Assembly (NCBI GenBank): GCA_000708835.1 | Contig: DF237234.1 | Coordinates: forward strand, 1 to 64,000 | Origin: Klebsormidium nitens | Lineage: Eukaryota > Streptophyta > Klebsormidiophyceae > Klebsormidiales > Klebsormidiaceae | Direction of reading: 5' to 3' | Length of the DNA: 64,000 nt | Shown here: positions 32,180 to 45,300 of the stretch, in pieces | Position numbering within the stretch: position 1 is the stretch's first letter | Layout: every line of letters begins with the position of its first letter | Translations under genes and position numbers: made by a program | Notes under the pieces: generated by a model | Told to the model about the DNA's origin: nothing | Databases searched by the model: none | The model's input: the letters and a program-made list of their open reading frames with translations, nothing else

Positions 32180-35100
32180 ATGGCAGGCCTGAAGAAGGCG
32201 GTCCCTCTGGGTGCCATCTTCTGTTTGGCAGTGGCTGTCCTCCTGTCTTCTTGGGAGGCAGCTCCAGAGAAAGCTGGAGCAGGTGCCGGCAACAAAGAAG
32301 CTGTGGAAGCTGGCGGCGCGGTGCGCTCAGTGCAGAGCTCGATGGCGTCCATTGCTGATAGTTCCTATCTTGCCAATGCTTGCCAAGGAGAGGCGCAGGG
32401 GCCCGCACAGGACACATGCTGCAGGGTTGATTTTCCCCCGGAAGCTGGGACACAGGCACGCCGATGCAGATCAGAGGAATGTCCAGCTGATTGCCCCGCT
32501 GCTTCAGAGTCAAGCGGTACGAGGCCGGACGTTGAAAAGAGGGGGGCGAAGAAAACTGCGCAGAGCTCAAGGATGGGGGTGGAGCCAGTGCAAGGGGAGT
32601 GGATAGTGCGCTTCCGCAATTACAAGCATGCCGCCAAGCACAAGCAGCTGCTCGAGCAGCACTTGGGGTTGTCCGGCGAGCTCTGGGGTTGGGTGGACCG
32701 GGTAAACCCCGCCGCAAAGCTGCCGACCGACTTTGGCCTCCTGACGGTGGCGGCCTCTGAGGAAGGGAGGCGCCTCCGGGAGCGTCTGGCAGGCCTTCCA
32801 GACGTGAAGGACGTATCGCCGCAGATGCGATTTACAAGAGGTTTGGCCTGGGATGAGAATCAGGACCAGGACCATCTAGGGTCGCAAGGCAGAAGGGCAC
32901 GGGAAGCCAGGCCCCGGAGGAGTGACTTGCAACAGTCAAGTAGGGAGTCAGGACCAGCGGACGGCGGCGGGCCCGAAGGGGACGCAACAGGGCAAAGCGA
33001 GGGAGACTGGCACACTAATCGGGGCGGTGCTGATTCCACTGCTTCAGTGACTGGTCCTACTCGCAAGCGCCCTGGGCGGTTCCAAACACGGCCGAGCTTT
33101 GCGGGCGACGAAGACCCTGCCCTGGCGGGGCCGTTTGTGCGGGACAATGCGACGGTGGGGCGGGAGCTGCTGCTAGCGCAGCGGAGCCAGATCACGTCGA
33201 TGTTCCAGGCAGAGGAGCTGTGGAAGAAGGGGTACTCGGGGGCCAAGGTGCGCATGGCGGTGTTCGACACGGGCGTGCGCCAGGATCACCCGCACTTTCG
33301 GAACATCGAGGAGCGGACGAATTGGACGAACGAGGACACGCTGGATGACAGTCTCGGGCATGGGACATTTGTGGCGGGGGTGATAGCCAGTCAGGACGGG
33401 CAGTGCCTTGGGTTTGCGCCTGATACAGAGATATACGCCTTTCGGGTGTTCACCAACGCACAGGTGAGGGGACCAAGGTTGAGGGCATGGGTGCTGGTTT
33501 GGGCTCCTTCATATTCATCCGCCGAGGCGTTCTTGGTAGTTGCCTAAGAGGTTTTGAGGAGGTGAAGAGGTGAAGGAAGTGACGCGATCGCTCCTACACC
33601 CCAATATGTTGCCTGCTGCTAAGACAAAGAAGTTTTGAGCTTGTAGATAAGGAAGGCAGGTTGCTTGGTATTTTGAACGTTTTCAATCAACGTTCAAGCT
33701 ATGCCCCGATCTCCGCTTTCGTAAACATCAGTTGGATCGGCGCAATGAGCAGGGGATGGAGCAGTGGAGGTTGTGCTGATGCTTAATGCCCTATATGCGC
33801 AGGTTTCGTATACCAGTTGGTTCCTAGATGCGTTCAACTACGCCATAGCAACCAAGATGAACATCCTGAACCTGAGCATTGGAGGGCCAGACTACTTGGA
33901 CAGGCCGTTTGTAGAGAAGGTGAGACACTCTGGACGATCTATTGTTGCATCACTTTGATCCGACTTCCTTATCCCGGGACTGCATCTATTGTTCTTGCGG
34001 GCTCTTGTAGGGGCGGCTCAATCAAAATGACGACTGTGCTAGAGATGCTTCAAAGCTTTTGCCACTTGTTAGTCCAGCTGTGTTTTGCCGATAGTATTTT
34101 GCCGATAGTTGATAGGTACCTCGGTGTTCGAGCTGCCCTCTTAGCCCCTGATTCGCTGAACCTAGTGAAGACAGTCTGCTTGCCGGAGTGGAGCAAACAC
34201 CTCGTCCGCATTCATGTCTACGATCTATGTCGATCTTTCCTTCCCTCGGGTCAACAGCACCCTCTTATTTACTTGGTTCTCTGTTTTTCGCCCAGCCTGC
34301 TTCAAATGTGGAACAGAGCCGGTCAATTTCCAGGCACTCGACCGACTTATTGGCGTCCCTGTTTCTGATCCCAAGGATTAGACCGGAACACTCATGGAGA
34401 GAGCGGACCTCCGACCTCACGCCCGCTTTTGCACAGTCCTGCCTCCGTCTGTGCCGACTTGATTTGGCATGCAAACTCATCTGTAACGCTTTTCGCGAGG
34501 AAAGCTGATGTTCTCCGTTGCACAAGTCTTACAAGCGTTGTGTCACCTGCAGGTGTGGGAGATGACGGCCAACAACATCATCATGGTGTCCGCCATCGGC
34601 AACGATGGGCCGCTCTACGGCACTCTCAACAACCCTGCCGACCAGAGCGACGTTATCGGCGTCGGCGGCATCGACTACTCTGACGCGATCGCCGCCTTCT
34701 CCTCCCGCGGAATGAGCACTTGGGAGCTTCCGCACGGGTACGGCCGTGTGAAACCCGACATTGTCGCTTACGGACGTGACGTCATCGGGTCGAAGATCTC
34801 GGGGGGCTGCAAGAGTCTGTCGGGAACTAGTGTGGCGAGCCCCGTGGTGGCGGGCGCAGTTTGTCTGCTTGCGAGCGTGGTGCCGGAGGAGCGGCGGTGG
34901 GACATACTCAACCCTGCCAGCATGAAGCAGGCGCTCGTGGAGGGCGCAGTCAAGCTGTCAGGCCCGCACATGTTCGAGCAGGTGAGGGGCTCTTAGAGAG
35001 TAGCGGTCGCAAGGAGTTCTGCTCTGATGGGGTTCTTCTTGCGGCCTTGGCCTAATTTGTCTACTTGTCTGGGAATCCGAAGCTTGGAAAGCCCGCCTTA

Positions 35101-38100
35101 TCGATGGCTCGAACTTTGAAACGTTGTCCGCTTTATCAATAAATGTCAACGTTTCGCAACTTTCTAGTAGGAAAGACTGGATTAGTGATGGATCCCAAAG
35201 CCTCCTCGCTGAGTGGCGAATCGCTACCGTTTTTTTTGCAAGTCGACCTCCAGACGCCGGTATGTCGTTCACTCACAATAATCCTTAGTTCTGAACTTCG
35301 CAATGCAGGGAATGGGCCGGCTGAACCTGATCGAGTCGCACAAGATCTTGGAGGCCTACACCCCGCGCGCCAGCATCTCTCCCGCGACGCTGGACCTCAC
35401 CGAGTGCCCCTACGCCTGGCCGTTTTGCCAGCAGGCCATCTACCACGACGGGATGCCGCTCATCTTCAACGCGACCATCCTGAATGGCATGGGGGTCGTG
35501 GGGTACGTAGAGGGGATCCCTCGCTGGGAGCCGACCAACGAGGAGGGCAAGCTGCTCGACCTGCAGATGACATTCTCGGACGTCATCTGGCCCTGGACCG
35601 GTGAGCCCTCGCCCGCACGGCATCGCTGTCCCGATAGGCCTGTGACTGTGCTGTTGCTCTGAAATTTTGATTTTCGGATCTCGCTTATCGTTGCTAGCAA
35701 CATCCTCCTCGTTTATTCGTGTTTGCAGCGCTTTCGTCAAGGACCTGCATTGCTCCTGTGAACTCAGCTGCTCGTCCTTGATCGTTTCGGTTGTGGTTCC
35801 CCTCACATGCCTTCGCCTATGGTGACTTTGTTCTGCTCGTTCTGCCGCTTCTTTCCGACTTCCTGTGGCCCTAAAACTCATCTCCTTCGTGCCTGCCTCC
35901 CTTCTTCCATTGGCTCCTTCCCCCTTGTCGTGTGCATGTCGAAACAACGTGACCGTCTCTCATTATGGTCTTTAATGGTCTCTTTGTGCCCCTTGCTGCC
36001 GTTTCCTTCTGCTCCCAAGTCTTGCTGATTACCCTGTGCTTTTGCCTCAAGGCCTTCAAACCTTGATTTTGAACGCCTCCGAGCCCTCACAATTGGTTCC
36101 CGCGTTACTGCCTCAGCACATCGCAGAGCAGATCTTTGACATTGACACCTTGCTCCATATTAGCTCAGATCCCCATTTGACCCCCCTTGTTCTTCACCAG
36201 GTTTCCTGGGCCTGTACATCCGCGTCAGCCAAGCCGGCTTTAATACCACGGGCGTCGCAGAGGGGGTTGTCCATGTCACGGTCATCTCGCCCCCTGCGCG
36301 TGGCGAGACTCAGGACCGCCGCTCCAATTGCAGCCTCCCTGTGCGCGTGAACATAATCCCGACGCCACCGCGCAGGTCCGAAGTCGTTTCACCTCCTGAC
36401 GCTAGCACCCTTTCTTTTCGTCCGGAATGATTCTTCTTGTTCCCTTCCCAGTGAGTCGCCACGCTTGCTTGCCTGCATTGGAGAAGCACACGCTCTCTCC
36501 CAGTTCTGACGTTACTCCTTTCAATGTCCATTTGCCGCATTTTGAGCACCTTCCCAACCGGGCATCCTGCAAATACCTGCTGAAGGCAGGGAAAGCTATG
36601 TAGCCCTTTGCCTTTTGCTGACAAGAGCATTGGTCTGTGTCCTGCAGTGCGCGTGTCCTCTGGGACCAGTTCCACAACGTGCGCTACCCCCCAGGCTACC
36701 TCCCGAGGGATTCGCTCGACGTGCGGAACGACATCTTGGACTGGCACGGCGACCACCCGCACACCAACTTCCACGGCATGTACGACGCGCTGCGGTCCAA
36801 CGGATACTTTCTGGAGGTGCTCGGGTCGCCCTTCACGTGCTTCGACGCCGAAAAGGTGGGCAGCGGCGCTGCATCGAGAAACTTGCAGGAAGCGCGAGAT
36901 CGTTTGTGTTCCGTTGCGCACTTCTTGAAATTTGCAGCACTCCGTGAGGCCACGTCATCTTTTGAAATCATATGGCTTCCACCGCTGGGCCTCTAACAAG
37001 AAGGGAGACACAGTCATCAAAGTCTTGCTCTCCTCCGGACACTCTTGGCCGCCAGCAGCGAGCGGGGCTCTTTGATGCGAGCACCAACAAGTTGCTCCGT
37101 TCCACGATTCACCTTGTTCCTGCCTGATATTTTGCAGTATGGGGCGTTGCTGCTGGTGGACTCGGAGGAGGAGTACTTCCCGGAGGAGGTGGCCAAGCTG
37201 CAGGACGACGTGCGCAGCAAGGGGCTGGGCCTCATCGTGTTTGCGGACTGGTACCAGGTCGCGGCCATGGTCAAGATGAAGTTCTTCGACGACAACACGC
37301 GCAGGTGGGCACCCGCATCCCGTCTCTCCTCTCGACCTTTGAAAGCGGAGTTGATATGCGTGATGTATGCTGATTCTATCAAAAATATGCGTCGGCAGAC
37401 TGTCTGGGCAGGCGTCGCCCATTCAAACATTTCGTTTACAACTTGTCTCCGACCCGAGATTGTTTCGACGCCACCTGTCACTCCACGCTAGACAACGGCT
37501 CCCAACTATCAGCGAAGGGCGTTTCCATAAGCCTGCAACCACCCACCCCTCTTTGCCGCCAGTCTGCAAAGAAGCCCCCAAATCATTGCCGATTAAGCAC
37601 TGGCATGCGAAACAGCGATTGATCCTTCTGGCGGGTCGATCTTCGGCTTTCCACTCTGCTGTGGAAGATGGGTTTCTCAAGTCAACGCCTCCGTCTGCAG
37701 TTGGTGGACCCCCGCCACGGGCGGCGCCAACGTTCCCGCCCTGAACGACCTCCTCTCCGGCTTCGGCATCGCATTCGGCGACACGATCCTGGCGGGGTCC
37801 TTTTCCATGGGCGCCGAGCGCACCCATTTCGCCTCAGGCGCCAATCTCGCGCGCTTCCCGGCCAACGGCACCGTGCACCGCTTCAGCCTTCAGGTGCAGA
37901 GCGAGGCCGAGACAGCGCCGCCGAATGAGGTTGTGCCAGCTGTCGTGCAGCCACTCAATCCAGCCGATGCTAACCGGACCGTCGTCGGAGTTCTGGCGGT
38001 GAACGGGACAGCGGTCTCGCGGGGGGGTGAGATTGCCAATAATCTGACGGGGGTGGTTGTCCAAGCCGGGCACTCGGCTGCGGGGGCAGCGAAGAAGGTC

Positions 38101-40913
38101 AACGATTCCGTGGACGCGGTTGGAACGGCGGATGCTGGGGCGCTGGGAAACGACCTAAACGTGACTCGCGCGGAGGGGGAGGAGAAGAATGCGACGTCAG
38201 TCGAGTCGGTAAGCCGGAAAAACGACTCGGAGGCAGGGGTGGATGGCCCCGCGTTTGAGGACGTGCCGAACGAGCGAGGCGGTTTCGACCCCGCGCGAAA
38301 CGCGGAGCTGAACGAGGTGCAGTTGGAAGAAGAGCGCCGGAAAAGGGCCCGGCGGACCGCGAAGGATGTTCCGATTGGCAGATTGCGACCGGCCGATAAG
38401 GGTGCTTTGTCAAGGAAAAAGGAACGGGGGGATAGTGCCGGGGTGCGGAGTGGTGAAACCATGGGGATCGGAGAAGCTTCTTCGGTTCAGGGGGCTGAGA
38501 GCAGTCAGCGGCGGAGGCTGGCGGGCGCCCCCAATTCCATGGCGACCGCTCCGATCCTGGGCCTGACCACAGCGGGGGAGGGCAGGATTGTGGCGTACGG
38601 GGACTCGAACTGCCTCGACAGCAGCCATCAGGTAGGAAAGATACGCTGTGCCGCGCCGAACAACTTGCATCTTGACCCATTGGAGTTTAAGCTAGCGGAA
38701 GCAGGAGGTACCTTCTTCTGCTGGACAAGTGCTTTCGGTCCTGAATGAAAGAACACTTCAGGACGAACGGGATTGAAGGTGGGGAAGTTGCCGCATGTAG
38801 ATTACTGTGCCACCAGCCGGCTGTGGGTGCATTACACCACCCCGTAGACGCTTTGGAGTTTTTTTAATGATTTGCGCCCTTATTAAGCTCCGTGTATCTC
38901 TCGACATTTGTCATGAGCAGTTCTGCTGCAAATCGTCCAGGTCTTTGTTGTGAGGAAAGCTTCAGCTCAGTTTCCCCACAATCTGCTGACGTCGTGTCTC
39001 GTGCCCCTCCGTTTCAGGTGGTCAACTGCTACTGGCTGCTGCTCCAGATGCTCGACTTCGCGGCGGGTGGCAACAAGCCCACCACGCTCTTCCCCATCGG
39101 GTTCTCGCAGAGCGAGCCCGTTGGGACCGACGCGCTGCTCCCGAAGAGGCGAGATGACGTCAATTTCACGGAATACTCGGCGGTGCTAGGGAAGCCGCTC
39201 GAGGTAAGCGCGCGTTATTTTGCCACAGGAATAGGCTCCTTTCAGGGCCTTTTCCTCCTCTTCGTGTGGCCATGTATATCTAGCAGGGGGTTAGTCAGGT
39301 GTTGAAGGCGGTTTTCCTTAGAACGAAGCGCAGCTGTGTTTGAGTGGTCCGTAATCGTTACATGCCGCTCATAATGCATACCATCTCAACTCCTTTCGTG
39401 CAGTGTGGCCTAGATTCGCCGTTTCATACTGCAAGCCCGCTGCCGCCCGCCTCGTCGGTGCCCATCAGCCGCAGCGCGGGGCTGGGCCTCAAGGAGCGCC
39501 GCGAGGCGTCGGAGCGGCTGCGAGAGGCGGAAGACCTGAAGGGCCTGTCCAACGGGGACTGGGAGCAAGTGTCGGACCAGGTGGGGGGGGCACAGGAACG
39601 GCCCGCCAAGAAGGGGGGGGTATCAGTAGATCCTAACGAAGAGAGTACGGAGAGAGAAAGAGAGGTAAAAGAGGGGGAAGTTCTGCCGGTCGGGGGGGAA
39701 GGCATCGGGTTTGAGGAAAAGGGGGGGGGAGAAAGGAACGCGACGGAGGGGGGGCAGGTTGCAAGCGTGGAGGACGAAGAGCTGGGGATTGATGACGAGG
39801 ACGAAGCGGAGGGGGGGTGGCACGCAGCGGGCGCGACAGCGAACAAGACGCGGGGGGAGGATGCGAAACCGAAGGAGAACAAGGGCGGGAGTTCGTCCTC
39901 GCTCCTGGTGAGTGAGCCCCCGCGGCGAAGCACCGTGACCAACGAGACGTGAATGGCATGCAGTTAGGAGGAAGCAAGGGTTGCGTGTGTTGGGCTGTTA
40001 GTAAAGCCGAGCGGCTGTGACATGACCTTCAGCAGCGTGAGATGTCAAGCGCGTTCTCTCCGCACCATCCGATGCTTTGGTTGGAAGGTCACGTCATTGA
40101 CATGCCAAAAATGGGGATAGATAGCAGAGCGCTAGCCGCTTGGTGTACGAACGGATGATCGGGGTGCTTTCCGCTGATAAGATTTGTGGTTTTGGTGCTG
40201 CAGCAACGGATCAAACCCTCGAACGAGCCCCTGAGCCAAAGCTACTACGGCTATGTGTCCCTACTGCTAGTGGTCATCGGTGAGCTCGCCCCCATTTCCC
40301 TTCTCCTTTCTCGTCCTTTCTTCTTTTTATACAAGGATGACAAATTTCCTGACAGTGAGTACCCCGGCAGTCCGAGGAGGCGCAAACCTTTTGCAACGGC
40401 GGACTGACTTGTGATTTTCCTCTCGTCACTGCTTGCAACCCCTGTGCTGCTTCTGGTGGCGAACTGCTTCGAAAGATAACCTCTCCTCAGTGGACTGCCC
40501 ACGTTCGGCAGCTTCTTCCTTGCTTGGCAGCTCTTGTTCATAACGTCGGTTGTTTTAAGCAACGAAGCGGACACCAAGACGTCTGTGTGCTTTCAGGGCT
40601 GCAACCAGTTTCCAGCTGGCGGTGCTGGCGCGCCTTCTGGTTACTCACCACCTTTTGCTGATTGGTCGCACACTGGTTTGCAGGTTTTGCTTTGATCCTT
40701 CTTCTGTGGCGAGCGCGCCAGAAGCGGAAGCGCCAAGTGAATGCCCACAGGGACTCTGACGATGGGGGCGAAAGTCTCAAGGCGTCGAGGGGTGACGTAG
40801 ATTTTTACGGGTCTAGTGACGATAGGCAAGGGAGAACGGCCAAGGAAAGGAAGGCGGTCGTGCCGGGGAAAGAGAGGCCGACGAGCCCGCACTCGCCATC
40901 TAGCATGGTCTAG
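32180..40913 (+). CDS. S1P: Site-1 protease (membrane-bound subtilase, SKI-1/MBTPS1)
   Basis: Exons: 32180-33463, 33803-33919, 34553-34981, 35309-35600, 36201-36375, 36648-36855, 37138-37304, 37701-38631, 39018-39203, 39404-39907, 40204-40279, 40684-40913, giving 1532 aa. Residues 1-27 form a signal peptide. A propeptide follows ([13 protein letters not shown]), then the catalytic triad: Asp363 ([12 protein letters not shown]), His394 ([12 protein letters not shown]) and Ser560 ([11 protein letters not shown]), with oxyanion Asn484 (SAIGNDGP). The luminal domain downstream ([43 protein letters not shown]) is specific to S1P. One membrane span is split by the last intron ([10 protein letters not shown] + GFALILLLW) and is followed by a basic cytosolic tail. 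S1P cleaves membrane-bound transcription factors and other Golgi cargo. Known S1Ps are about 1040-1050 aa; the extra length is in disordered Gly/Glu/Arg-rich inserts. Confidence 0.95.
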
Positions 40914-42334
40914 GTCTTGAGTAGCTAGGATGTAGCCGAGAAAGTCGCAGTTGAGGAGGAATAACCTTGAAACGTGACCGTGCCTCGCTCGAGGCCTGCA
41001 TCGTTTTTCTCATCCACTCCGTGGAAGTAGACCTGCCTCCGGCATGATCTTGATCAGAGCGAACGTTACTCTTGTATGCCTTTTGGGATTGTGAGTCGAG
41101 ACAATCACCGAGAATTTTTCACAAGCCACAAAACGAAGCCATGGCAGCTTGATGTTACGCTGTCTACCGTCTCAGAAAAGCCTACATAGACCTATGTCCA
41201 TATCATACGCGGCTTTTGCGGTGTCTAACGAGGCTTGCATCTGCTGCATATGCATGCAGAGGAGCCACGCGCCTTGCAAGATAGAGCCATACACCAGCCT
41301 TGTGTAGATTCGAGGAGGGCCTGAAGGAGGAGGAGTCGTCGATGATGTTCTCAGTTGTACGTAGACTCGTCGAGCCTACTTGACCGGCTCGCGGCCGGGC
41401 CGGACGGGCGCAGCCACTGAGACCAAATCATATAATCTATAACGACAATTTTGCACGCGCGCATGTTCGACACAAGTGCCACGGCATGAGGGGGTCCAAT
41501 GTGCCTCGATCACACCCCCTGGGCCAGGGGTGTGCCCGCCAGTCTGAATGAGTCATCAAACGATGCAGCATAGCTAGTCCGACTCCTAGGTACATGTGTG
41601 TGTGCGAGGAAGGAAGCCCTGGGCCCAGATGATCCGCTGCATTTTCAACGCATCTGGAGGATCATCCTGGCAGGAGAAAAGCATCGCTGGTGTCAGCGCG
41701 TTCTGGCGCTGCACATCAGTTTTATCCTAGTGATTCACCAACCGATTGGCAGGTATTTTGGACGTCCTGGACTTCTGTATTCCTGCCTGAAAAGAGTGCT
41801 GCCGTTCCGCAGTAGCTTGTCCCGTGAACAAGCATGAAGTAGCATGAGCTAGAAGCCCGTGAATTAAGTGGCAAACCGCAATTCAGAGGGTTTCTACATC
41901 CCAAAAGCTTCGTCATCGATGCTCCCATAGGCAGGGTATCATCAAGGCATCTCTGATGTTTGTTTCGCATTTACAGTGGTTGACGCTTCCTGCCTTGGAA
42001 GGCCTTGGTACAAGGGAGTAGGAAGCTGCCGTTGAAGGGTGGGGTTTTCGCTCGTGACCTCGTCGTCTTCAGGCAGAACAGGCCAGCTCGTTTGAGCCCC
42101 TCATTTGCAGGCAAGGGTTTCTCGTTTACAATGAGGCTCCTTTCAAAGCCAACACAGCAAGGCCACCTCTGAGAGTTCTTGCGGTCAATCCCTCGGGGGC
42201 CTCTCACTTACTTCACTGATTGATCACTCAGTCACGCCCCTTTGCTCAGGCTCTTATGATGTTGACATAGTTTCCTGCGTCAAAGCGTTCTGCTGACGCC
42301 AGGTCGCGCCCCTCTGCTGCTGCCAGGTGGCGCC
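40914..42334. other. Intergenic region upstream of F2KP
   Basis: No exon is supported. It should carry the S1P 3' UTR and the F2KP promoter. A CTGCTGCCAG|GTGGCG acceptor-like site ends eight bases before the F2KP ATG, so a 5'-UTR intron is possible. Confidence 0.5.
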
Positions 42335-45300
42335 ATGGGGATCACCACGTCGACTGCCAGCAGCGGCGAGCAGCTGCACATCACGCTCAAGCTGCACGAG
42401 GTGCACCAGCTCCCGGGGGGGCTCGCGCCCCACGTCACGGGCGAATCCCCGCTGGCGGGGGGCTGGGATGCAGGCAAATCGGTCCCCATGGAACGCGAGT
42501 CACTCTCCACCTGGAGCCTGGCCTTTGTCCTCCCAGCCAGTCATGAGGAGCTGAAGTTCAAGTTTGTGCTGAAGCCGCGGGGGGTGGCGCACCCAGTGCA
42601 ACTAGAGGAGGGCCCCGAGCGCGTGTTGAGGGACGGGGATATGGAGGGGTCTGTTGCGGCGTCGTTCCGGCTGGGACCCGGGAGGCAGACCGCGGCGCCC
42701 GAGAGCGTGCCGAGCACTCCGAAGCTGGGGGCGCTGCTCGAGTTTCCGGTGGATCTGCAGGTGGAGAAGGTGTCGCCGTTTGTGCTGGCGGCCAACTACA
42801 AGGCAATGAAGGAACGGCAGCAGGTGGGGATTGGGCAGGGGGGGGTGCTTTACAGCTGTCGATGCAGGGTCACAGTCAAAGAGGCTCTTTGGTGTTGTGG
42901 GGGTTAACAAGCACGGCCCGCATGGGATATTGCAACGTTCCAATCGTCATGCAGAGGTCCAGATACAGATGGAATCAATCAAGGAAAGTATGAGAGAAAT
43001 CAATCTTAGAAACAATCCTACACTTCCGAAAATCAGGGTCAATAGTAGGTCAACACCCTCCGTAAAGCTTGAACTGTCCGGGCTGTTCTAGTGGAGGTTA
43101 TACAGATGTCCACTAGAAGAGGGTTTTAGGATTCCTTTCCGTCATACAATTTGAACATAACATCATCACCAGAAGTCAACCGGATTGTCTCTTTCGCAGT
43201 CCCGCAGCGTTGGGGTCCGGCGCGGTCTCGGCGCCATGTCCCTCGATCCCACCCCCGAGAACTCCCAGGTGTCAGGGGGCTCCTCTGACGACCTGCAGCG
43301 CTTTGAGGTGCCCACCAAGTCTACCTCGCCGCACTACGTCGCCAACTCAGCAGAGGAGCCCAGGAACCTCTCCCGCTCCGTGTCTGCCCCCCATACGACC
43401 CGCTCGATACTTAAGAAGCCTGACCAAGGGTTGTCTGACACAGAGTATCGGAATAGGTGAGCTTGTCACTTAAAGGGCTGTCCTTAAAGAATAGGTCCTC
43501 TGTCGGTTTGTGGAGTCCACGGAATGACGACATTGAAGGGTGCAAGGTGTGAGAGCCTCTCTATGTAATTGAATTTGAGTTAGGCGTGGCAGGAGCTTGT
43601 CCAGCCGCTTGTTACGTTTTTAAGAGGGTTGGTAATAGACGGTTGGGGTTAGAAGTAGCCTCCGCGTGCTTGAACAAACGACTGGTTGCCTCTCATCGCC
43701 GCTTCTGTAGATTCAGCTGACCGCCTGTTTCCACGTAAAGCTTCAAACGGCCTGATTGCAGTTTGAGAACCCTCGGTCGATTTCCACCTTGTCTAGGTGT
43801 GTTTCGATCAAGGACCTCGTCGTCCTCGAGTCGGAGTCCGTCTCCGAGCCCCCCGCCGTCAAATCCATATCCTCCGCCGCGCCCGCCATCAAGTCGGGGG
43901 TCGAACAGAAGCTCATGTTCGCCCCCAAGGCCGGCAGCCCAACATGGGTCGGAACGTCCTTGGGCGAGTCGCCGAGAGCACGGGAACCAAGTGAGCGCCG
44001 ATGCCTTCCGCTTCATGTCACTCGTAAACCTTGTGCTTGCTTGACGAGAAAGAGACGACACCAAGGACGAGAAAAAGCTAGGAGAGGAGCAGGCAAGACA
44101 GTGTGTATCGACTGGCAGGAGAAGGGACTTGGGGGGTTTCAACTTTTCCTTCTCTTCCCTCTGCACAGTTGCAGACGTACTGCTTAGGAGATGCCGTGCT
44201 TCCCTCTGCTCTTCTCAGTCTCCAGTCTCCTGTACCCTCACAATCCTTCTTGATCGCTATCCATCTGCACCTTGGCACAGCAAAAGCGGGCCGCAAAAAC
44301 GGCGATCAATTGCTGTCTTGTCTCTTCAGCGAGCGCCCGAAGCTCCGAGGACGGCGGTGAGATGCCGGACGCCGCAGGGGCGGTGGCCGCCGCCGCGATT
44401 GCAGACCGTATGCTGGGGCCCAAGGAGCGACGACAGCTGGCCATCATCCTGGTGGGGCTGCCCGCCCGGGGGAAGACCTTCACCGCAGCCAAGCTGGTGA
44501 GCGGCGGACCGCTTCGGAAACCTTTGTCGCTCTCCCGAGATGGTCGAGCTGCGAGCGAGAGAGAAGATCTCTCTCGCATTAAGAGATGGTAAGTGCCGCT
44601 CCGGAGATGATTTTCACGGTCTCCAAGATACTAGGTCAACGGAGCCGGAGTCGTGACCTCTTTGGTGGATTGGAAAATTGTGGGAGGCGATGTGAGTCAG
44701 AGGGGTGCTTTGCGGATCCTGCTGACTTCCCAACTTTCTTCTGAACAAAAACCTCGGACGGAAAAGCATACATAAGGTCAAATACCCTCATCCTTTCAAC
44801 TTCCTTGACACGAGGCATCATCGTATGGAAGAACGCCGCCTGCCCATTCCTCTCGTTCCGCTCTTCCGCTCATTCCGTTGCCGTGCCTCCGCCCAGACGC
44901 GGTACCTGCGGTGGCTGGGCCACGACACGAAGCACTTCAACGTGGGCAAGTACCGGCGCCTCGTGCACGGCGCCAACCAGAGCGCCGACTTTTTCCGCGC
45001 CGACAACCAGGAGGCCGTCGCCGCACGCCACCAGGTCGCGGCGCTCGCAATGGAGGACATGCTCGCGTGGATGGAGGCGGGCGGGCAGGTGCGCGCATTT
45101 TTTTCCAGAGTTACGGTAATGTTTGGAGCTCATTTCTTGTGCTGGAATATCAGAGACATGGGGAGGACATGCTTGCGTGGAGGCGGGCGGGCAGGTGCGC
45201 GCATTTTATTCCAGAGTTATGGTAATGTGTGGAGCTCAATTGCTGTGCTGGGAATCCAAAGACATGGGGAGGACATGCTTGCCTGGATGGAGCCGGGCGC

